Source: CALCTE01 sp045585835 | GTDB lineage: Bacteria > Bacillota > Clostridia > Oscillospirales > CAG-272 | Direction of reading: 5' to 3' | DNA length: 64,000 bases | Assembly: GCA_045585835.1 (NCBI GenBank) | Contig: JAZMZG010000012.1 | Location: 62,001 to 126,000, forward strand | Shown here: piece after piece, positions 16,711 through 26,830 of the stretch | Layout of the letters: each line of letters opens with the position of its first letter | Position numbering within the stretch: position 1 is the stretch's first letter | The notes under the pieces: model-generated | Databases searched by the model: none | What the model was told of the DNA's origin: nothing | What the model saw: only the letters and a program-made list of their open reading frames with translations | Made by a program: the position numbers and the translations under genes

Positions 16711-18927
16711 ATGAGAAGAAAGAAGATCGAAACCACCGAGACTGTTGAAAGCACGGCGGTGGTCATAGAGCAAAATATAACAGATACTCTTGAAAAAAAC
16801 TATATGCCCTATGCGATGAGCGTAATTATTTCAAGAGCAATTCCCGAAATAGACGGCTTTAAGCCCTCCCACAGAAAGCTCCTTTACGCCATGTATAAGG
16901 CGGGGCTTTTAACGAGTGCCGAGAGAAAGAAGTCCGCCTCCGTTGTCGGTGATGCGATGAAGCTCAACCCTCACGGCGATGCATCTATATATGAAACGCT
17001 TGTCAGACTTACAAGGGGCAACGAGGCGCTTTTGCATCCGTTTATCGATTCTAAAGGCAGCTTCGGCAAGCAGTATTCGAAGAATATGGCGTATGCCGCC
17101 GCACGTTATACGGAAGTAAAGCTCGATAAGTTTTGCGAGGAGCTTTTTAAGGGCATTGACAAGGATGCGGTAGAGTTTGTACCAAACTACGACAATACCA
17201 TAATGGAGCCTACGCTTTTGCCCATAAGCTTCCCGAATATCCTCGTTTCTCCCAATACCGGAATTGCGGTAGGTATTGCAAGTAAGATATGCTCCTTCAA
17301 TCTCGGTGAGATATGCGACGCAACTGCCGCACTTATCAAAGATGAAAAGGCCGATTTGAAGCAATATATAAAAGGCCCCGACTTTTCTACGGGCGGAAAA
17401 TATATCTATAACGAGCAACAGCTCGACTCGGTGCTTGAAACGGGCAGAGGTAAGTTTTCCATAATGGGAAGCTACAGATATCTTCCCAAAGAGAATATTC
17501 TTGAGATAACGGAAATACCGTATACGGCAACCGTAGAGGATATACTTGACAGGATAGTTGAGCTTTGCAAGCTTGGAAAGCTTAAAGAGATAAACGACGC
17601 AAGAGACGAGACCGACCTTTCGGGACTTAAACTTGCAATCGACCTCAAACGAGGTGCGGACGTTGAAAAGGTAATAGCGAAAATATTTGACAGCACTCCT
17701 TTAAGAGACGATTTTTCGTGTAACTTTACCGTTCTCATAGGAAACCGCCCCGAGCTTTTGGGAGTAAGACAGATCCTTCTTGAGTGGCACGCTTTCAGAG
17801 CCGAGTGCGTAAAACGTCAGCTCTACTTTGAGCTTAAAGTTAAAAAAGACAGACTTCACCTCTTAAAAGGACTTCAAAAGCTGCTTGTTGATATCGACAA
17901 GGCGATAAAGATAATCCGCTCCACCGAGAACGATAAGGACGTTATTCCGAACCTTTGCGAAGGTTTCGGTATTGATAAGGTGCAGGCGGAATATATTGCG
18001 GAGATAAAGCTTCGCAATTTAAATAAGCAGTATATCTTGGATCGTATAGCCGAGATAAATAAACTCCTTGCGGATATAGCCGATATTGAGGAAACGCTCG
18101 CAAGCAAGAAAAAGGTCGACAACCTCATTATAAAAGAGCTTATGAATGTCAAGGCTAAATACGGCAAGGAAAGAAAGACCGAGGTCATAACAGACGTTCC
18201 CGTAAGCGAATATGAGCCAGAGGACGAAGTCGAGGATTATATCGCAAGAATCGTTTTGACCGAAGAGGGTTATTTCAAGAAAGTTCTTCCCAAGACCATA
18301 AAGCAAAATGACGAAAATATGATGAAGGATGCGGACAGAATAATTATTGAAACCGATGTTTCCAATAAGGACGAGCTTATATTCTTCACTGATAAAGGCT
18401 TTGCGTATAAAGCTCACGTGTACGATTTCGACGTGCGTAAGATAACCGTAATGGGTGAATATCTCCCCACGAAATTCGGAATGGAAAACGACGAGCATAT
18501 CATATATATGTGTACGGCGGGCGATTACAGCGCACAGATTGCGGTGTTCTTTGAAAACGGCAAGGCGCTTAAATTCCCGATACAGACTTATCAAACGAAG
18601 AACAACAGAAAGAAGCTCACGAATGCTGTCTCCGTTGCATCAAGACCCGTTGGCATATTCAAGCTTTGTGAGGACACCGATTTCTTTATTTTGACGGACA
18701 ACGGAAAAGCGGCGATAATATCCTCAAAATTACTTTCGCTAAAGTCTACACGTGACAGCCTGGGAAATACGATAGTTAATCTGAAGAAGGGCACTCGTGT
18801 ACAGAAAGTGGAATGCAACGTCACCTTAAATGATGACAACAGAAAATACAGAAAGATCAAGGTACCCGCAACTCCCGTGCCGTATGCGGAGCTTGATATG
18901 GAATCAAGACAACAGAGCCTTTTGTAA
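16711..18927 (+). CDS. Divergent type IIA topoisomerase cleavage subunit (GyrA/ParC family)
   Basis: This 738-residue subunit breaks and rejoins DNA through Tyr133 in the AARYTE motif. The quinolone-determining region reads NPHGDASIYE with Ala91 where most GyrA and ParC have serine; Glu95 is at the second contact position. The SFGKQYSKNMAYA stretch is longer and different from the usual segment before the active site. A coiled-coil region follows (about 360-500), then a shortened beta-pinwheel-like C-terminal domain without the GyrA box QRRGGKG. Lack of that box suggests a decatenase-like rather than a supercoiling enzyme. GAGG precedes the ATG at 16711. Confidence 0.88.
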   Translation: MRRKKIETTETVESTAVVIEQNITDTLEKNYMPYAMSVIISRAIPEIDGFKPSHRKLLYAMYKAGLLTSAERKKSASVVGDAMKLNPHGDASIYETLVRLTRGNEALLHPFIDSKGSFGKQYSKNMAYAAARYTEVKLDKFCEELFKGIDKDAVEFVPNYDNTIMEPTLLPISFPNILVSPNTGIAVGIASKICSFNLGEICDATAALIKDEKADLKQYIKGPDFSTGGKYIYNEQQLDSVLETGRGKFSIMGSYRYLPKENILEITEIPYTATVEDILDRIVELCKLGKLKEINDARDETDLSGLKLAIDLKRGADVEKVIAKIFDSTPLRDDFSCNFTVLIGNRPELLGVRQILLEWHAFRAECVKRQLYFELKVKKDRLHLLKGLQKLLVDIDKAIKIIRSTENDKDVIPNLCEGFGIDKVQAEYIAEIKLRNLNKQYILDRIAEINKLLADIADIEETLASKKKVDNLIIKELMNVKAKYGKERKTEVITDVPVSEYEPEDEVEDYIARIVLTEEGYFKKVLPKTIKQNDENMMKDADRIIIETDVSNKDELIFFTDKGFAYKAHVYDFDVRKITVMGEYLPTKFGMENDEHIIYMCTAGDYSAQIAVFFENGKALKFPIQTYQTKNNRKKLTNAVSVASRPVGIFKLCEDTDFFILTDNGKAAIISSKLLSLKSTRDSLGNTIVNLKKGTRVQKVECNVTLNDDNRKYRKIKVPATPVPYAELDMESRQQSLL

Positions 18928-18954
18928 GCTCTACTTTGAAAGGAGGAAAAAAGA

Positions 18955-20955
18955 ATGAAACGAAGAAATCTTCACTCGCTCGTGTTTAAAGCGGCGCTCC
19001 CTACGCTTGCCGTGATATATATGGCGGTGATTTGCACTATACTTTTTTCCGGCGAACTCAAAAACACAAAAGCGATATTCATCGCAATAACGGGCGGTAT
19101 TTTTGTTTTGGCACTTACCGTTTTGGCTTTTATATTCGAAAGAAGATTACGAATGAAGCTTGGCGGCGAGGAGCTTTTCGTTTTAAACAACGTAACTATG
19201 GAATTTATCCAAAATCTCAAACAGCCTCTTGTCATAACGGATGACGAGGGTAATACCCTTTGGTATAATGATATGATGGCGAAGATGCTTGAGGGCAGTA
19301 AAGCCATAGAGTACGGCGAGAACATTTCAAACCTAACCGACGGAGTGGTTACCTTGGCGGACCTTGTAAAAGGCGATGCTGTCAGTGCCGTAATACGAGG
19401 AGTGCGCTATAACGTAACGCCGTATTCGGTGCAGATAGACGACAAGACGAACGTAGTTGCCGTGTTTGAGGATATGACAAAGCTCGACGAGCTTTCGACG
19501 GAGCTTAAAATGAAAAATCCGGTTGTTTCGTTTATCGTAGTCGATAATACGGGTGAGCTTTATGCGAATATGCTCGATAAGAACAGAGAAGCGTCGAATA
19601 AGATTGCCGAGATATTGCAAAATGCGGCAGACGAGATACATGCTTTGATAAGAGAATACGAGCGTGACAGATATATCATGGTCTACGAGCACAGATATCT
19701 TTTAAGGTTTATCGAGAAAAAGTTTGACATACTTGACGAGATAAGAGAGGCGACGACGGGCGAGTCCAACGTGCCGGTGACCGTATCTATAGGTACGGCT
19801 TGCGACGAAGCTGAGTTTTCGGATAAGGTGGGCGCCGCAAAGCAGGCGCTTGAACACGCACTTCAAAGAGGTGGCGATCAGTCGGTAGTTAAATTTGCCC
19901 AAAGCGTTGAGATATACGGCGGAAGAAGCAAGACCGTCGAAAAGCGCTCCAAGCTTCGTTCAAGAGTTATTGTAAACGAGCTTGTACAGCTTATCAAAAA
20001 TTCCTCAAACGTGCTTATAATGGGACATAAGCAAGCAGACCACGATGCCATAGGCGCAAGCCTCGGTATTGCGAGAATTTCGATGCATTGTGGCAAGAAA
20101 GCAAATATAGTTTGCGATCTAAACGATGCAAACTATAAGAGCATAATCAAGGAAATTTACGAAAAGCCCGATTACAAGGATTACTTTATCGACAACGATA
20201 CAGCGCTTGAGATGTTGGACGCCGATACGCTTGTAGTTGCGGTCGACGTAAATAACGTACAGCTTATGCAAGAGCCGCAGCTGTTCAAAAATGCGCTTAA
20301 AACAGCGGTGATAGACCATCACAGAAAGAGCGAGGAATTCGAAAACGCACCCAAGATAGCATATATTGAGCCCTCCGTATCATCGACCTGTGAGCTTATA
20401 AGCGAAATGCTTGAACAGTTCTTGCAAAGCGGTGAGCTTTTAAAGGAAGAGGCAGATATTCTTCTTTCGGGAATATGGCTTGATACCAACCAATTTTCGA
20501 AAAATACGGGAGTCAGAACCTTCGGTGCGGCACAGTATCTTCGTGGCGAGGGTGCAAGTCCCGTGCAGACCGCATCACTGTTTAAGCAGAGTGCCGGCGA
20601 GGTTATGGGCGAAGCGAAATTCGAGTCGAATATAACCGTTTACCTTGACCATATCGCCGTTTCGGCAATAAATGAAGACTGCGACCCATCCGATAAGATA
20701 TCGGCGGCAAAGGCGGCGGATAAGCTTATAAATATCAAGGATATACTTGCATCCTTCGTCCTTTATAAAACGGGCAACGTCATAAATATTTCCGCACGCT
20801 CAACGGGTAGCATAAACGTTGCCTTGATACTTGAAAAAATGGGCGGCGGCGGACATTTTGATATGGCGGGTGCGCAAATAAAAAGCAGCGATATGAGTAA
20901 CGTACTTCGTATGCTCAAGGATAAGATAGACGAATATATGAAAGACGGGCAGTAG
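18955..20955 (+). CDS. gdpP: Cyclic-di-AMP phosphodiesterase GdpP
   Basis: GdpP hydrolyses c-di-AMP to pApA. The 666-residue protein has two N-terminal membrane helices (about residues 12-36 and 42-62), a degenerate PAS domain (about 75-180), a degenerate GGDEF domain (about 180-320) and a DHH/DHHA1 domain (about 340-660) with GHKQADHDAIGA, VAVDVN, IDHH and GGGGHFDMAGAQI. All metal-binding motifs are present. An excellent AAAGGAGG site precedes the ATG. The gdpP-rplI-dnaB order is conserved in Firmicutes. The matching cyclase gene cdaA lies in the same window at 43087-44004. Confidence 0.94.
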   Translation: MKRRNLHSLVFKAALPTLAVIYMAVICTILFSGELKNTKAIFIAITGGIFVLALTVLAFIFERRLRMKLGGEELFVLNNVTMEFIQNLKQPLVITDDEGNTLWYNDMMAKMLEGSKAIEYGENISNLTDGVVTLADLVKGDAVSAVIRGVRYNVTPYSVQIDDKTNVVAVFEDMTKLDELSTELKMKNPVVSFIVVDNTGELYANMLDKNREASNKIAEILQNAADEIHALIREYERDRYIMVYEHRYLLRFIEKKFDILDEIREATTGESNVPVTVSIGTACDEAEFSDKVGAAKQALEHALQRGGDQSVVKFAQSVEIYGGRSKTVEKRSKLRSRVIVNELVQLIKNSSNVLIMGHKQADHDAIGASLGIARISMHCGKKANIVCDLNDANYKSIIKEIYEKPDYKDYFIDNDTALEMLDADTLVVAVDVNNVQLMQEPQLFKNALKTAVIDHHRKSEEFENAPKIAYIEPSVSSTCELISEMLEQFLQSGELLKEEADILLSGIWLDTNQFSKNTGVRTFGAAQYLRGEGASPVQTASLFKQSAGEVMGEAKFESNITVYLDHIAVSAINEDCDPSDKISAAKAADKLINIKDILASFVLYKTGNVINISARSTGSINVALILEKMGGGGHFDMAGAQIKSSDMSNVLRMLKDKIDEYMKDGQ

Positions 20956-20971
20956 CTCGTAGGGAGGAAAT

Positions 20972-21418
20972 ATGAAGGTAATACTTTTACAGGACGTAAA
21001 AGCTCAAGGCAAAAAGGGACAGATAGTAGAGGTATCCGACGGATACGCAAGAAACTTCCTTTTTCCAAAAAAGCTTGCAAAAGAAGCCGACGCAAGCGTT
21101 ATGAATGACGTTAAAAATAAGGAAGAAAGCAAGAAATACCGTGAGGCGCAGGAAAGAAAGGCGGCGATGGAGCTTTCGGAAAAGCTCAAAACCGTAAACG
21201 TAAAATTCGTTGTCGGCTCGGGCGCTGACGGACGCTTATACGGAAGCGTTACGGCAAAGGATATAGCAGAGGAGCTTGAAAAGCAACACGGACTTATCGT
21301 TGATAAAAGAAAGCTCAACCTTTCCGACACGATAAAGACCTACGGAAAGTTTGCGGTAGGCGTAAAGCTTTATACAGACGTAAACGGAGAAGTCAACGTT
21401 ATTGTAAGTGACAAATAA
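20972..21418 (+). CDS. rplI: 50S ribosomal protein L9
   Basis: L9 binds 23S rRNA at the base of the L1 stalk and helps keep reading frame. The 148-residue protein begins MKVILLQDVKAQGKKG and contains GYARNFLFPKKLA, the classical L9 signature, followed by the long connecting helix and the C-terminal domain with GRLYGSVTAKDIAE. GGGAGG precedes the ATG. Confidence 0.96.
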   Translation: MKVILLQDVKAQGKKGQIVEVSDGYARNFLFPKKLAKEADASVMNDVKNKEESKKYREAQERKAAMELSEKLKTVNVKFVVGSGADGRLYGSVTAKDIAEELEKQHGLIVDKRKLNLSDTIKTYGKFAVGVKLYTDVNGEVNVIVSDK

Positions 21419-21435
21419 AACGACGAGGTGTAGAA

Positions 21436-22803
21436 ATGGCATCTGATTTCAATTTAACACGTCAAATGCCCTGCTCTGTCGAAGCGGAGCAAGCACTTTT
21501 GGGCGCAATAATCATTGATTCCCAAAAGATGAACGAGATAGCCGATAAGATAGAGGGTGACGATTTTTATCTTTCCGTACATACCGATATCTATAATGCA
21601 ATAAATTATCTTTTTAAAGAAAACCGTAAGATAGATGCGGTAACGGTCTTAAACGAGCTTGTCACAAAGGGCGTTTTTGATGAAACTACGGGCAAGAATT
21701 TCATAAAAAATCTTGCGGATACGGTGCCTTCCGTTTCAAACGTTTTAAACTACGTGCGCATCGTCAAGGAAAAATCAACTCTGCGTAAGCTTATAGCCGC
21801 ATCGGAGGAAACCACCGAGGACGCATTTGCGCAAAGCGACGACGTTGATAAGCTCCTTGACAGAGCCGAGCAGAAGATATACGGCATAGCGCAAGGCAAG
21901 GACTACAGCGGATTCACGCACATAAGCGATATTTTGAGAAATTCTTACGATGCGTTGGAAGAAAAAGCGAAAAACAAGGGTAATGAAAGTTCTGCGATCA
22001 AAACGGGATATTCCGACCTTGATAAAACGCTTATCGAGCTTGCACCCGGCAACCTCGTGCTTCTCGGAGCCCGTCCCGGTATAGGTAAAACGAGCTTTGC
22101 TCTTAATATAGCACCTTCCGTTGCAAAATCGACGGGACGTTCCGTTGCGATATTCACCTTGGAAATGTCCAAGGAAGAGGTCGTAAACCGTATATGGACT
22201 TGCTATGCGATGGTAGACAACTATCATCTGCGAAGCGCAAACATAAGCGACGAGGAATACGATAAGCTTGCTATGGCGTCCGCAGAGCTTTCCAAAATGC
22301 CAATATACGTTGACGACACTTCCAATACGACCGTAACGGCGATGAAGGCAAAGCTTCGACGTATAAAGAATCTCGGTCTTGTTATTATCGACTACCTCGG
22401 ACTTATGAATTCCGAAAGACGAAGCGATAATAAGGCAAACGAGATAGGTGAGATATCCCGCGGTCTTAAACTTATGGCGATGGAATTTAAAATTCCCATT
22501 TTGCTTTGCTCACAGCTTTCGCGTGATCTTGAGAAGAGAAAGAAAGAGGAAAAACGCCCTCAGCTTTCAGACCTTCGAGATTCGGGTGCTATCGAGCAGG
22601 ACGCCGATATCGTTTTGTTCCTTTACAGAGAAAATAATCCAAACCAAGAGGCAGAGGCATTACAAAGCACGGTTGAGGTCATAGTTGCAAAGAACAGACA
22701 CGGTGAGACCCGAACCGTAAAAATGGGTTGGATACCGCAATACACGAAGTTTATAACACTTGAGGATGGATTTAGAGCCAATGATGCACCAAACGGAGCT
22801 TGA
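21436..22803 (+). CDS. dnaB: Replicative DNA helicase DnaB (DnaC in Bacillus)
   Basis: The hexameric helicase unwinds DNA at the replication fork. The 455-residue protein has the N-terminal primase-interacting domain (about 10-110, with PCSVEAEQALLGA), a linker, and the RecA-like domain with Walker A GARPGIGKTS (about 213-222), IFTLEMSKEE, VIIDYLGLM and the QLSRDLEKR and LRDSGAIEQDAD motifs. GAGGTG precedes the ATG at 21436. The 3' end overlaps tilS by 23 bases. Confidence 0.96.
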   Translation: MASDFNLTRQMPCSVEAEQALLGAIIIDSQKMNEIADKIEGDDFYLSVHTDIYNAINYLFKENRKIDAVTVLNELVTKGVFDETTGKNFIKNLADTVPSVSNVLNYVRIVKEKSTLRKLIAASEETTEDAFAQSDDVDKLLDRAEQKIYGIAQGKDYSGFTHISDILRNSYDALEEKAKNKGNESSAIKTGYSDLDKTLIELAPGNLVLLGARPGIGKTSFALNIAPSVAKSTGRSVAIFTLEMSKEEVVNRIWTCYAMVDNYHLRSANISDEEYDKLAMASAELSKMPIYVDDTSNTTVTAMKAKLRRIKNLGLVIIDYLGLMNSERRSDNKANEIGEISRGLKLMAMEFKIPILLCSQLSRDLEKRKKEEKRPQLSDLRDSGAIEQDADIVLFLYRENNPNQEAEALQSTVEVIVAKNRHGETRTVKMGWIPQYTKFITLEDGFRANDAPNGA

Positions 22804-24184
22804 ACAAAGCTTTTTGAAAACGCTGTCCGAAAATAAAATGATAAATAAAGGCGATAATATCTTATGCGCCGTTTCGGGCGGCGCCGATTCGATGTGCCTT
22901 TTGTATCTTTTACTGAAGTTTAAAGAAATGCTTGGCATTTCCGAAATTTTTGCAGCTCACGTAAATCACCTTATAAGAGGAAAGGAAGCGGATTGTGACC
23001 AAGAGTGCGTAAAAGAGTTTTGCGACAAAAACAAAATCAAGCTTTTCGTTTTAAGAAAAGATGTCCCCGCACTCGCAAAAGAGCTTTCCAAGGGAATAGA
23101 GGAGACCGCAAGAGATGTACGCTACGAATATTTTGCAAAGCTGTGCCTTGAAAACGGCTTTGATAAGCTTGCGGTTGCTCATAATCTGACCGACAACTGC
23201 GAAACCGTTATATTCAACCTTGCAAGAGGAAGCGGCGGTGACGGCCTTCGGGGAATACTTCCTGTAAGAGATAATATCATAAGACCGCTTATCGATATAG
23301 ATAAGGACGAAATACGAAGCTATTGCGAAAAGAAAAATATAGCCTACCGTATAGACAGTACGAATAAAGACGTTACTTATTCACGAAACAGAATAAGAAA
23401 TAACGTCTTGCCCGAGCTTTTAAAGCTAAATCCCGTATTTGCAAAAAACGTGAGAAATGCGTCGCTTAGCCTTCTTGAAGATGCGGATTTCATAAAAAGC
23501 GAAGCCGTATCATATATAAACGAAAATGTAAAAAACGGAAGATTTGATAAAGAAAGCTTTTTAAAACTTCATATTTCCTTGAAAAAGAGAGTTTTAATGC
23601 TGTTATATAAAGCCGTTTTGTCAAATAATAACGGTGTACTTGAAAAGATACATCTTGACAGTATCATATCGTTTATAGAAAAGGGCGATTCGGGCAAATA
23701 TATAGTGTTACCGCAAGACGTAAAGCTCATATGCGAATTCGAAATTTTTTATTTTGAGAAATTGTGTGCAAAAACCGCTTGCGAAAGCAAGACGCTTTGT
23801 GATGGAGATAATTCTTTCGGTTCATTAAATTTACATTTGGAGCGCTTTGCAAAGAATGCCCCCAAAGCTCCCGACATTGTTTACACATTGTTCAAACAGG
23901 CGTTTTTTGATCGTGATAAAATTATAGGTGATATCTACGTAAGAACGAGAAGACCCAAAGACGCCGTTTTAGGCGAGGGTATTACAAAAAAGGTGAAAGA
24001 ATTTTTTATAAATAAAAAGATACCCCTTTCCGAAAGAGATGCATATCCCATAGTTTGCGACCAAGAGGGGATAATATGGGTATCGCAATTAACGGTTGCG
24101 GACAGAGTTAAGATAACGGAGCAAACAAAAAACGTACTTATGATAAAAATTGAGGATAAAGAGGAAAATGAAAATGAAATTTGA
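22781..24184 (+). CDS. tilS: tRNA(Ile)-lysidine synthase TilS
   Basis: TilS converts the wobble C of tRNA-Ile(CAU) to lysidine so that AUA is read as isoleucine. The 467-residue protein has the PP-loop SGGADS (32-37), AAHVNHLIRGKEAD, AHNLTDNCETVIFNL, SRNRIRNNVLPEL and a C-terminal TilS domain (about 380-450). The start is approximate: I use the ATG at 22781 (a second ATG follows at once), within the end of dnaB. The tilS-hpt-ftsH order matches Bacillus. Confidence 0.92.
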   Translation: MMHQTELEQSFLKTLSENKMINKGDNILCAVSGGADSMCLLYLLLKFKEMLGISEIFAAHVNHLIRGKEADCDQECVKEFCDKNKIKLFVLRKDVPALAKELSKGIEETARDVRYEYFAKLCLENGFDKLAVAHNLTDNCETVIFNLARGSGGDGLRGILPVRDNIIRPLIDIDKDEIRSYCEKKNIAYRIDSTNKDVTYSRNRIRNNVLPELLKLNPVFAKNVRNASLSLLEDADFIKSEAVSYINENVKNGRFDKESFLKLHISLKKRVLMLLYKAVLSNNNGVLEKIHLDSIISFIEKGDSGKYIVLPQDVKLICEFEIFYFEKLCAKTACESKTLCDGDNSFGSLNLHLERFAKNAPKAPDIVYTLFKQAFFDRDKIIGDIYVRTRRPKDAVLGEGITKKVKEFFINKKIPLSERDAYPIVCDQEGIIWVSQLTVADRVKITEQTKNVLMIKIEDKEENENEI

Positions 24185-24737
24185 ACACAATTTAAACGAC
24201 TACGAAAGAATACTTTACACAGAGAAAGATATTTCCGATATATGTGACCGTATCGCAGAACAGATAAACAGCGATTACGAAGGCAAAAATCTTATGATAC
24301 TCTGTGTATTAAAAGGCTCTTGCCCCTTTGCAAGCGACCTCTTAAAACGCCTCACGATGCCCGTACAAATTGACTATATCCGTGCATCCTCTTACGGTCA
24401 TGCAACGACTACAAGCGGCGTTGTCAATATCACCTGTGATACTTCCGCAGACGACCTTTCCGATTTCGACGTTATCGTTGTAGAGGATATTCTTGATACG
24501 GGCACAACGCTTATGAAGCTTATGGAGTATATGAAAGCGAAAAACGCAAGAAGCGTGAAGCTTTGCGCACTGTTGAATAAGTATGAAAGAAATATGAAGG
24601 AAAACAATATTCACATTGATTACGAGGGTGCGAAGATCGAGGATAATTTCGTAGTCGGCTACGGACTTGACTACGCCGAAAATTACAGAAACCTTCCTTT
24701 TATTGCGATTTTAAAACCCGAAGTATACAGCAAATAA
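24174..24737 (+). CDS. hpt: Hypoxanthine phosphoribosyltransferase
   Basis: The purine salvage enzyme makes IMP and GMP from the bases and PRPP. The 187-residue protein has LCVLKGSCPFASDL, SSYG, the PRPP-binding motif VIVVEDILDTGTT and VVGYGLDYAENYRNLP, all hallmarks. The ATG at 24174 lies 8 bp after GAGGA; the in-frame ATG two codons earlier is too close to it. It overlaps the tilS end by 11 bases. Confidence 0.95.
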   Translation: MKFEHNLNDYERILYTEKDISDICDRIAEQINSDYEGKNLMILCVLKGSCPFASDLLKRLTMPVQIDYIRASSYGHATTTSGVVNITCDTSADDLSDFDVIVVEDILDTGTTLMKLMEYMKAKNARSVKLCALLNKYERNMKENNIHIDYEGAKIEDNFVVGYGLDYAENYRNLPFIAILKPEVYSK

Positions 24738-24768
24738 ACACTAATTTCGAAAGATGAGGAGCCGCACT

Positions 24769-26796
24769 GTGAAGAAAAGTTGGAAACCGCTTATATTTTA
24801 TGCGATATTGATTATCGCTATCGTGCTTATATCTTCAAACCTTATGAAAGGTATGAATAAGGAAGATATAAAGTACAGCGAGATCATCGCACTTTTTGAA
24901 AACGACGAGGTTAAGACCTTCAAGGTCGAGAGCAACAATATAATGACTCTCACAAAGACTGACGATAAGAAAATCGAATATCGCATAAGAGACCTTTATA
25001 TGTTCTATACGGCTATAGAGGATTCTATAGAGGAAAGCGAGAATTTGGAAAACTACGATTTTCCGATGCCTCCTCCTACGTCATGGATAGTATCCGTACT
25101 TCCGTATGCGATTCCTCTTTTGATAGTAGTGCTTTTTTACTTCTTTATGATGCGTCAGGCAACGGGAATGAGCGGTAAGATCAACAGCTTTGGAAAGATA
25201 CACACAAAGCAGGTAGATCAAAATAAGAAAAAGGTGACATTTAGCGATGTTGCGGGCGCAGATGAGGAAAAAGAAGAGCTTGAAGAGGTAGTTGAATTTT
25301 TGAAAAATCCTCAAAAGTTCATTGACCTCGGCGCAAGGATACCCAGAGGTATCTTGCTTGTAGGCCCTCCCGGCACAGGTAAGACCTTGCTTGCAAAAGC
25401 TGTAGCGGGTGAAGCGGGCGTACCCTTTTTCTCGATATCCGGTTCAGACTTCGTTGAGATGTATGTCGGTGTCGGCGCATCGAGAGTAAGAGACCTGTTT
25501 GATACCGCAAAGAAGAGCCCTGCAAGTATCATATTCATCGACGAAATAGATGCAGTCGGGAGACACAGAGGCGCAGGACTCGGCGGCGGTAACGATGAAA
25601 GAGGGCAGGCCGTAAACCAGCTTTTAGTTGAGATGGACGGCTTTGGAACGAATCAAGGCGTAATAGTAATTGCAGCAACTAACCGTCCCGATATACTTGA
25701 CCCCGCACTTCTTCGTCCCGGACGCTTTGACAGACAGATAACGGTAAACTACCCCGATATGAGAGGCAGACTCGATATCTTGAACGTACACGCAAAGGGC
25801 AAGCCCTTCGAAAGCTCCGTGGATTTTGAAAAGATAGCGAAGACGACTATCGGATTTACGGGAGCCGACCTTTCCAATCTCTTAAACGAAGCGGCTCTTC
25901 GCGCTGCAAGTAAGGGTAAACGCCTTATCGGTATGGGTGATATCGAAGAAGCGATGATGAAGATAATCGTCGGCACTCCCAAAAAATCAAAGACGGTAAT
26001 CGAAAAAGAGAGAAGACTCACCGCATTCCACGAGGCAGGCCACGCTATCGTAACGAAGGTGGTTTCTCCCGAAACACCCGTATACCAAATTTCTATAATT
26101 CCCAGCGGCAGAGCGGGCGGTTATACTATGCATATGCCCACCGAGGATCGCTCCTACCGTTCAATGATTGAGATGCAAAACGAAATTGCCGTACTGCTCG
26201 GCGGCAGAGTTGCCGAAAGACTCATATTGAAGGATATATCCACAGGTGCATCCAACGATATACAAAGGGCAACGGAAATCGCAAGAAAGATGGTAACGAA
26301 ATACGGTATGAGCTCGCTTGGACCTATTATGTTTGACTCCGAGGGTGACAACGTATTTATCGGAAGAGATTTTGCAAGCACGAAGAACTATTCCGAAAAG
26401 GTTGCATCGAAGATAGACGACGCTATATCCGATATAATCGAAAAAGCATATTCACTTGCGGAAAATACGCTTAAAGAGAATATGGAAAAGCTCAAATTCA
26501 CCGCCGAGTATCTCATGAAGAACGAAACGGTAAACGCAGAACAGTTTGAAGCTATAATGACAAAAGACGTAAGCGAAGAGGAGCTTGACCAGATGCTCGC
26601 AAAAAAGCGCAAGGAAAGCGATTTTGAAAACGAGCAAAAGCGAATCGCAGACGAAATAAAGCGTAAAAAAGAGGAAGCGGAAAAGGCCGCAGAGGAAATG
26701 GCAAGAGCAGAAAGAGAAAGAGCTCTTAATCAAAACGGCTTTGAAAAGATAGATTTGGATCGCAAAGAGGAAAACGAAGAAAATACGAAAGAATAG
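24769..26796 (+). CDS. ftsH: ATP-dependent zinc metalloprotease FtsH
   Basis: FtsH degrades misfolded membrane and regulatory proteins at the cytoplasmic membrane. The protein has two membrane helices (about 5-25 and 100-125), an AAA domain with GPPGTGKT and a Walker B IIFIDEIDA, and the protease motif HEAGH. The GTG at 24769 follows GAGGAG (24756-24761) by 7 bp, whereas the ATG at 24754 has no proper site, so I use GTG, giving 675 residues. The C-terminus is a long charged helical tail rich in E, K, A and R (about 610-675). Confidence 0.95.
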   Translation: MKKSWKPLIFYAILIIAIVLISSNLMKGMNKEDIKYSEIIALFENDEVKTFKVESNNIMTLTKTDDKKIEYRIRDLYMFYTAIEDSIEESENLENYDFPMPPPTSWIVSVLPYAIPLLIVVLFYFFMMRQATGMSGKINSFGKIHTKQVDQNKKKVTFSDVAGADEEKEELEEVVEFLKNPQKFIDLGARIPRGILLVGPPGTGKTLLAKAVAGEAGVPFFSISGSDFVEMYVGVGASRVRDLFDTAKKSPASIIFIDEIDAVGRHRGAGLGGGNDERGQAVNQLLVEMDGFGTNQGVIVIAATNRPDILDPALLRPGRFDRQITVNYPDMRGRLDILNVHAKGKPFESSVDFEKIAKTTIGFTGADLSNLLNEAALRAASKGKRLIGMGDIEEAMMKIIVGTPKKSKTVIEKERRLTAFHEAGHAIVTKVVSPETPVYQISIIPSGRAGGYTMHMPTEDRSYRSMIEMQNEIAVLLGGRVAERLILKDISTGASNDIQRATEIARKMVTKYGMSSLGPIMFDSEGDNVFIGRDFASTKNYSEKVASKIDDAISDIIEKAYSLAENTLKENMEKLKFTAEYLMKNETVNAEQFEAIMTKDVSEEELDQMLAKKRKESDFENEQKRIADEIKRKKEEAEKAAEEMARAERERALNQNGFEKIDLDRKEENEENTKE

Positions 26797-26830
26797 CCTG
26801 TGGCAAGGAAGCGGGCTACGGTGATATAAG

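Noticed and set aside
26796..26819. Terminator between ftsH and the RpiR-type regulator
   Set aside because: TAGCC and GGCTA flank a long loop and no T run follows, so it is too weak.
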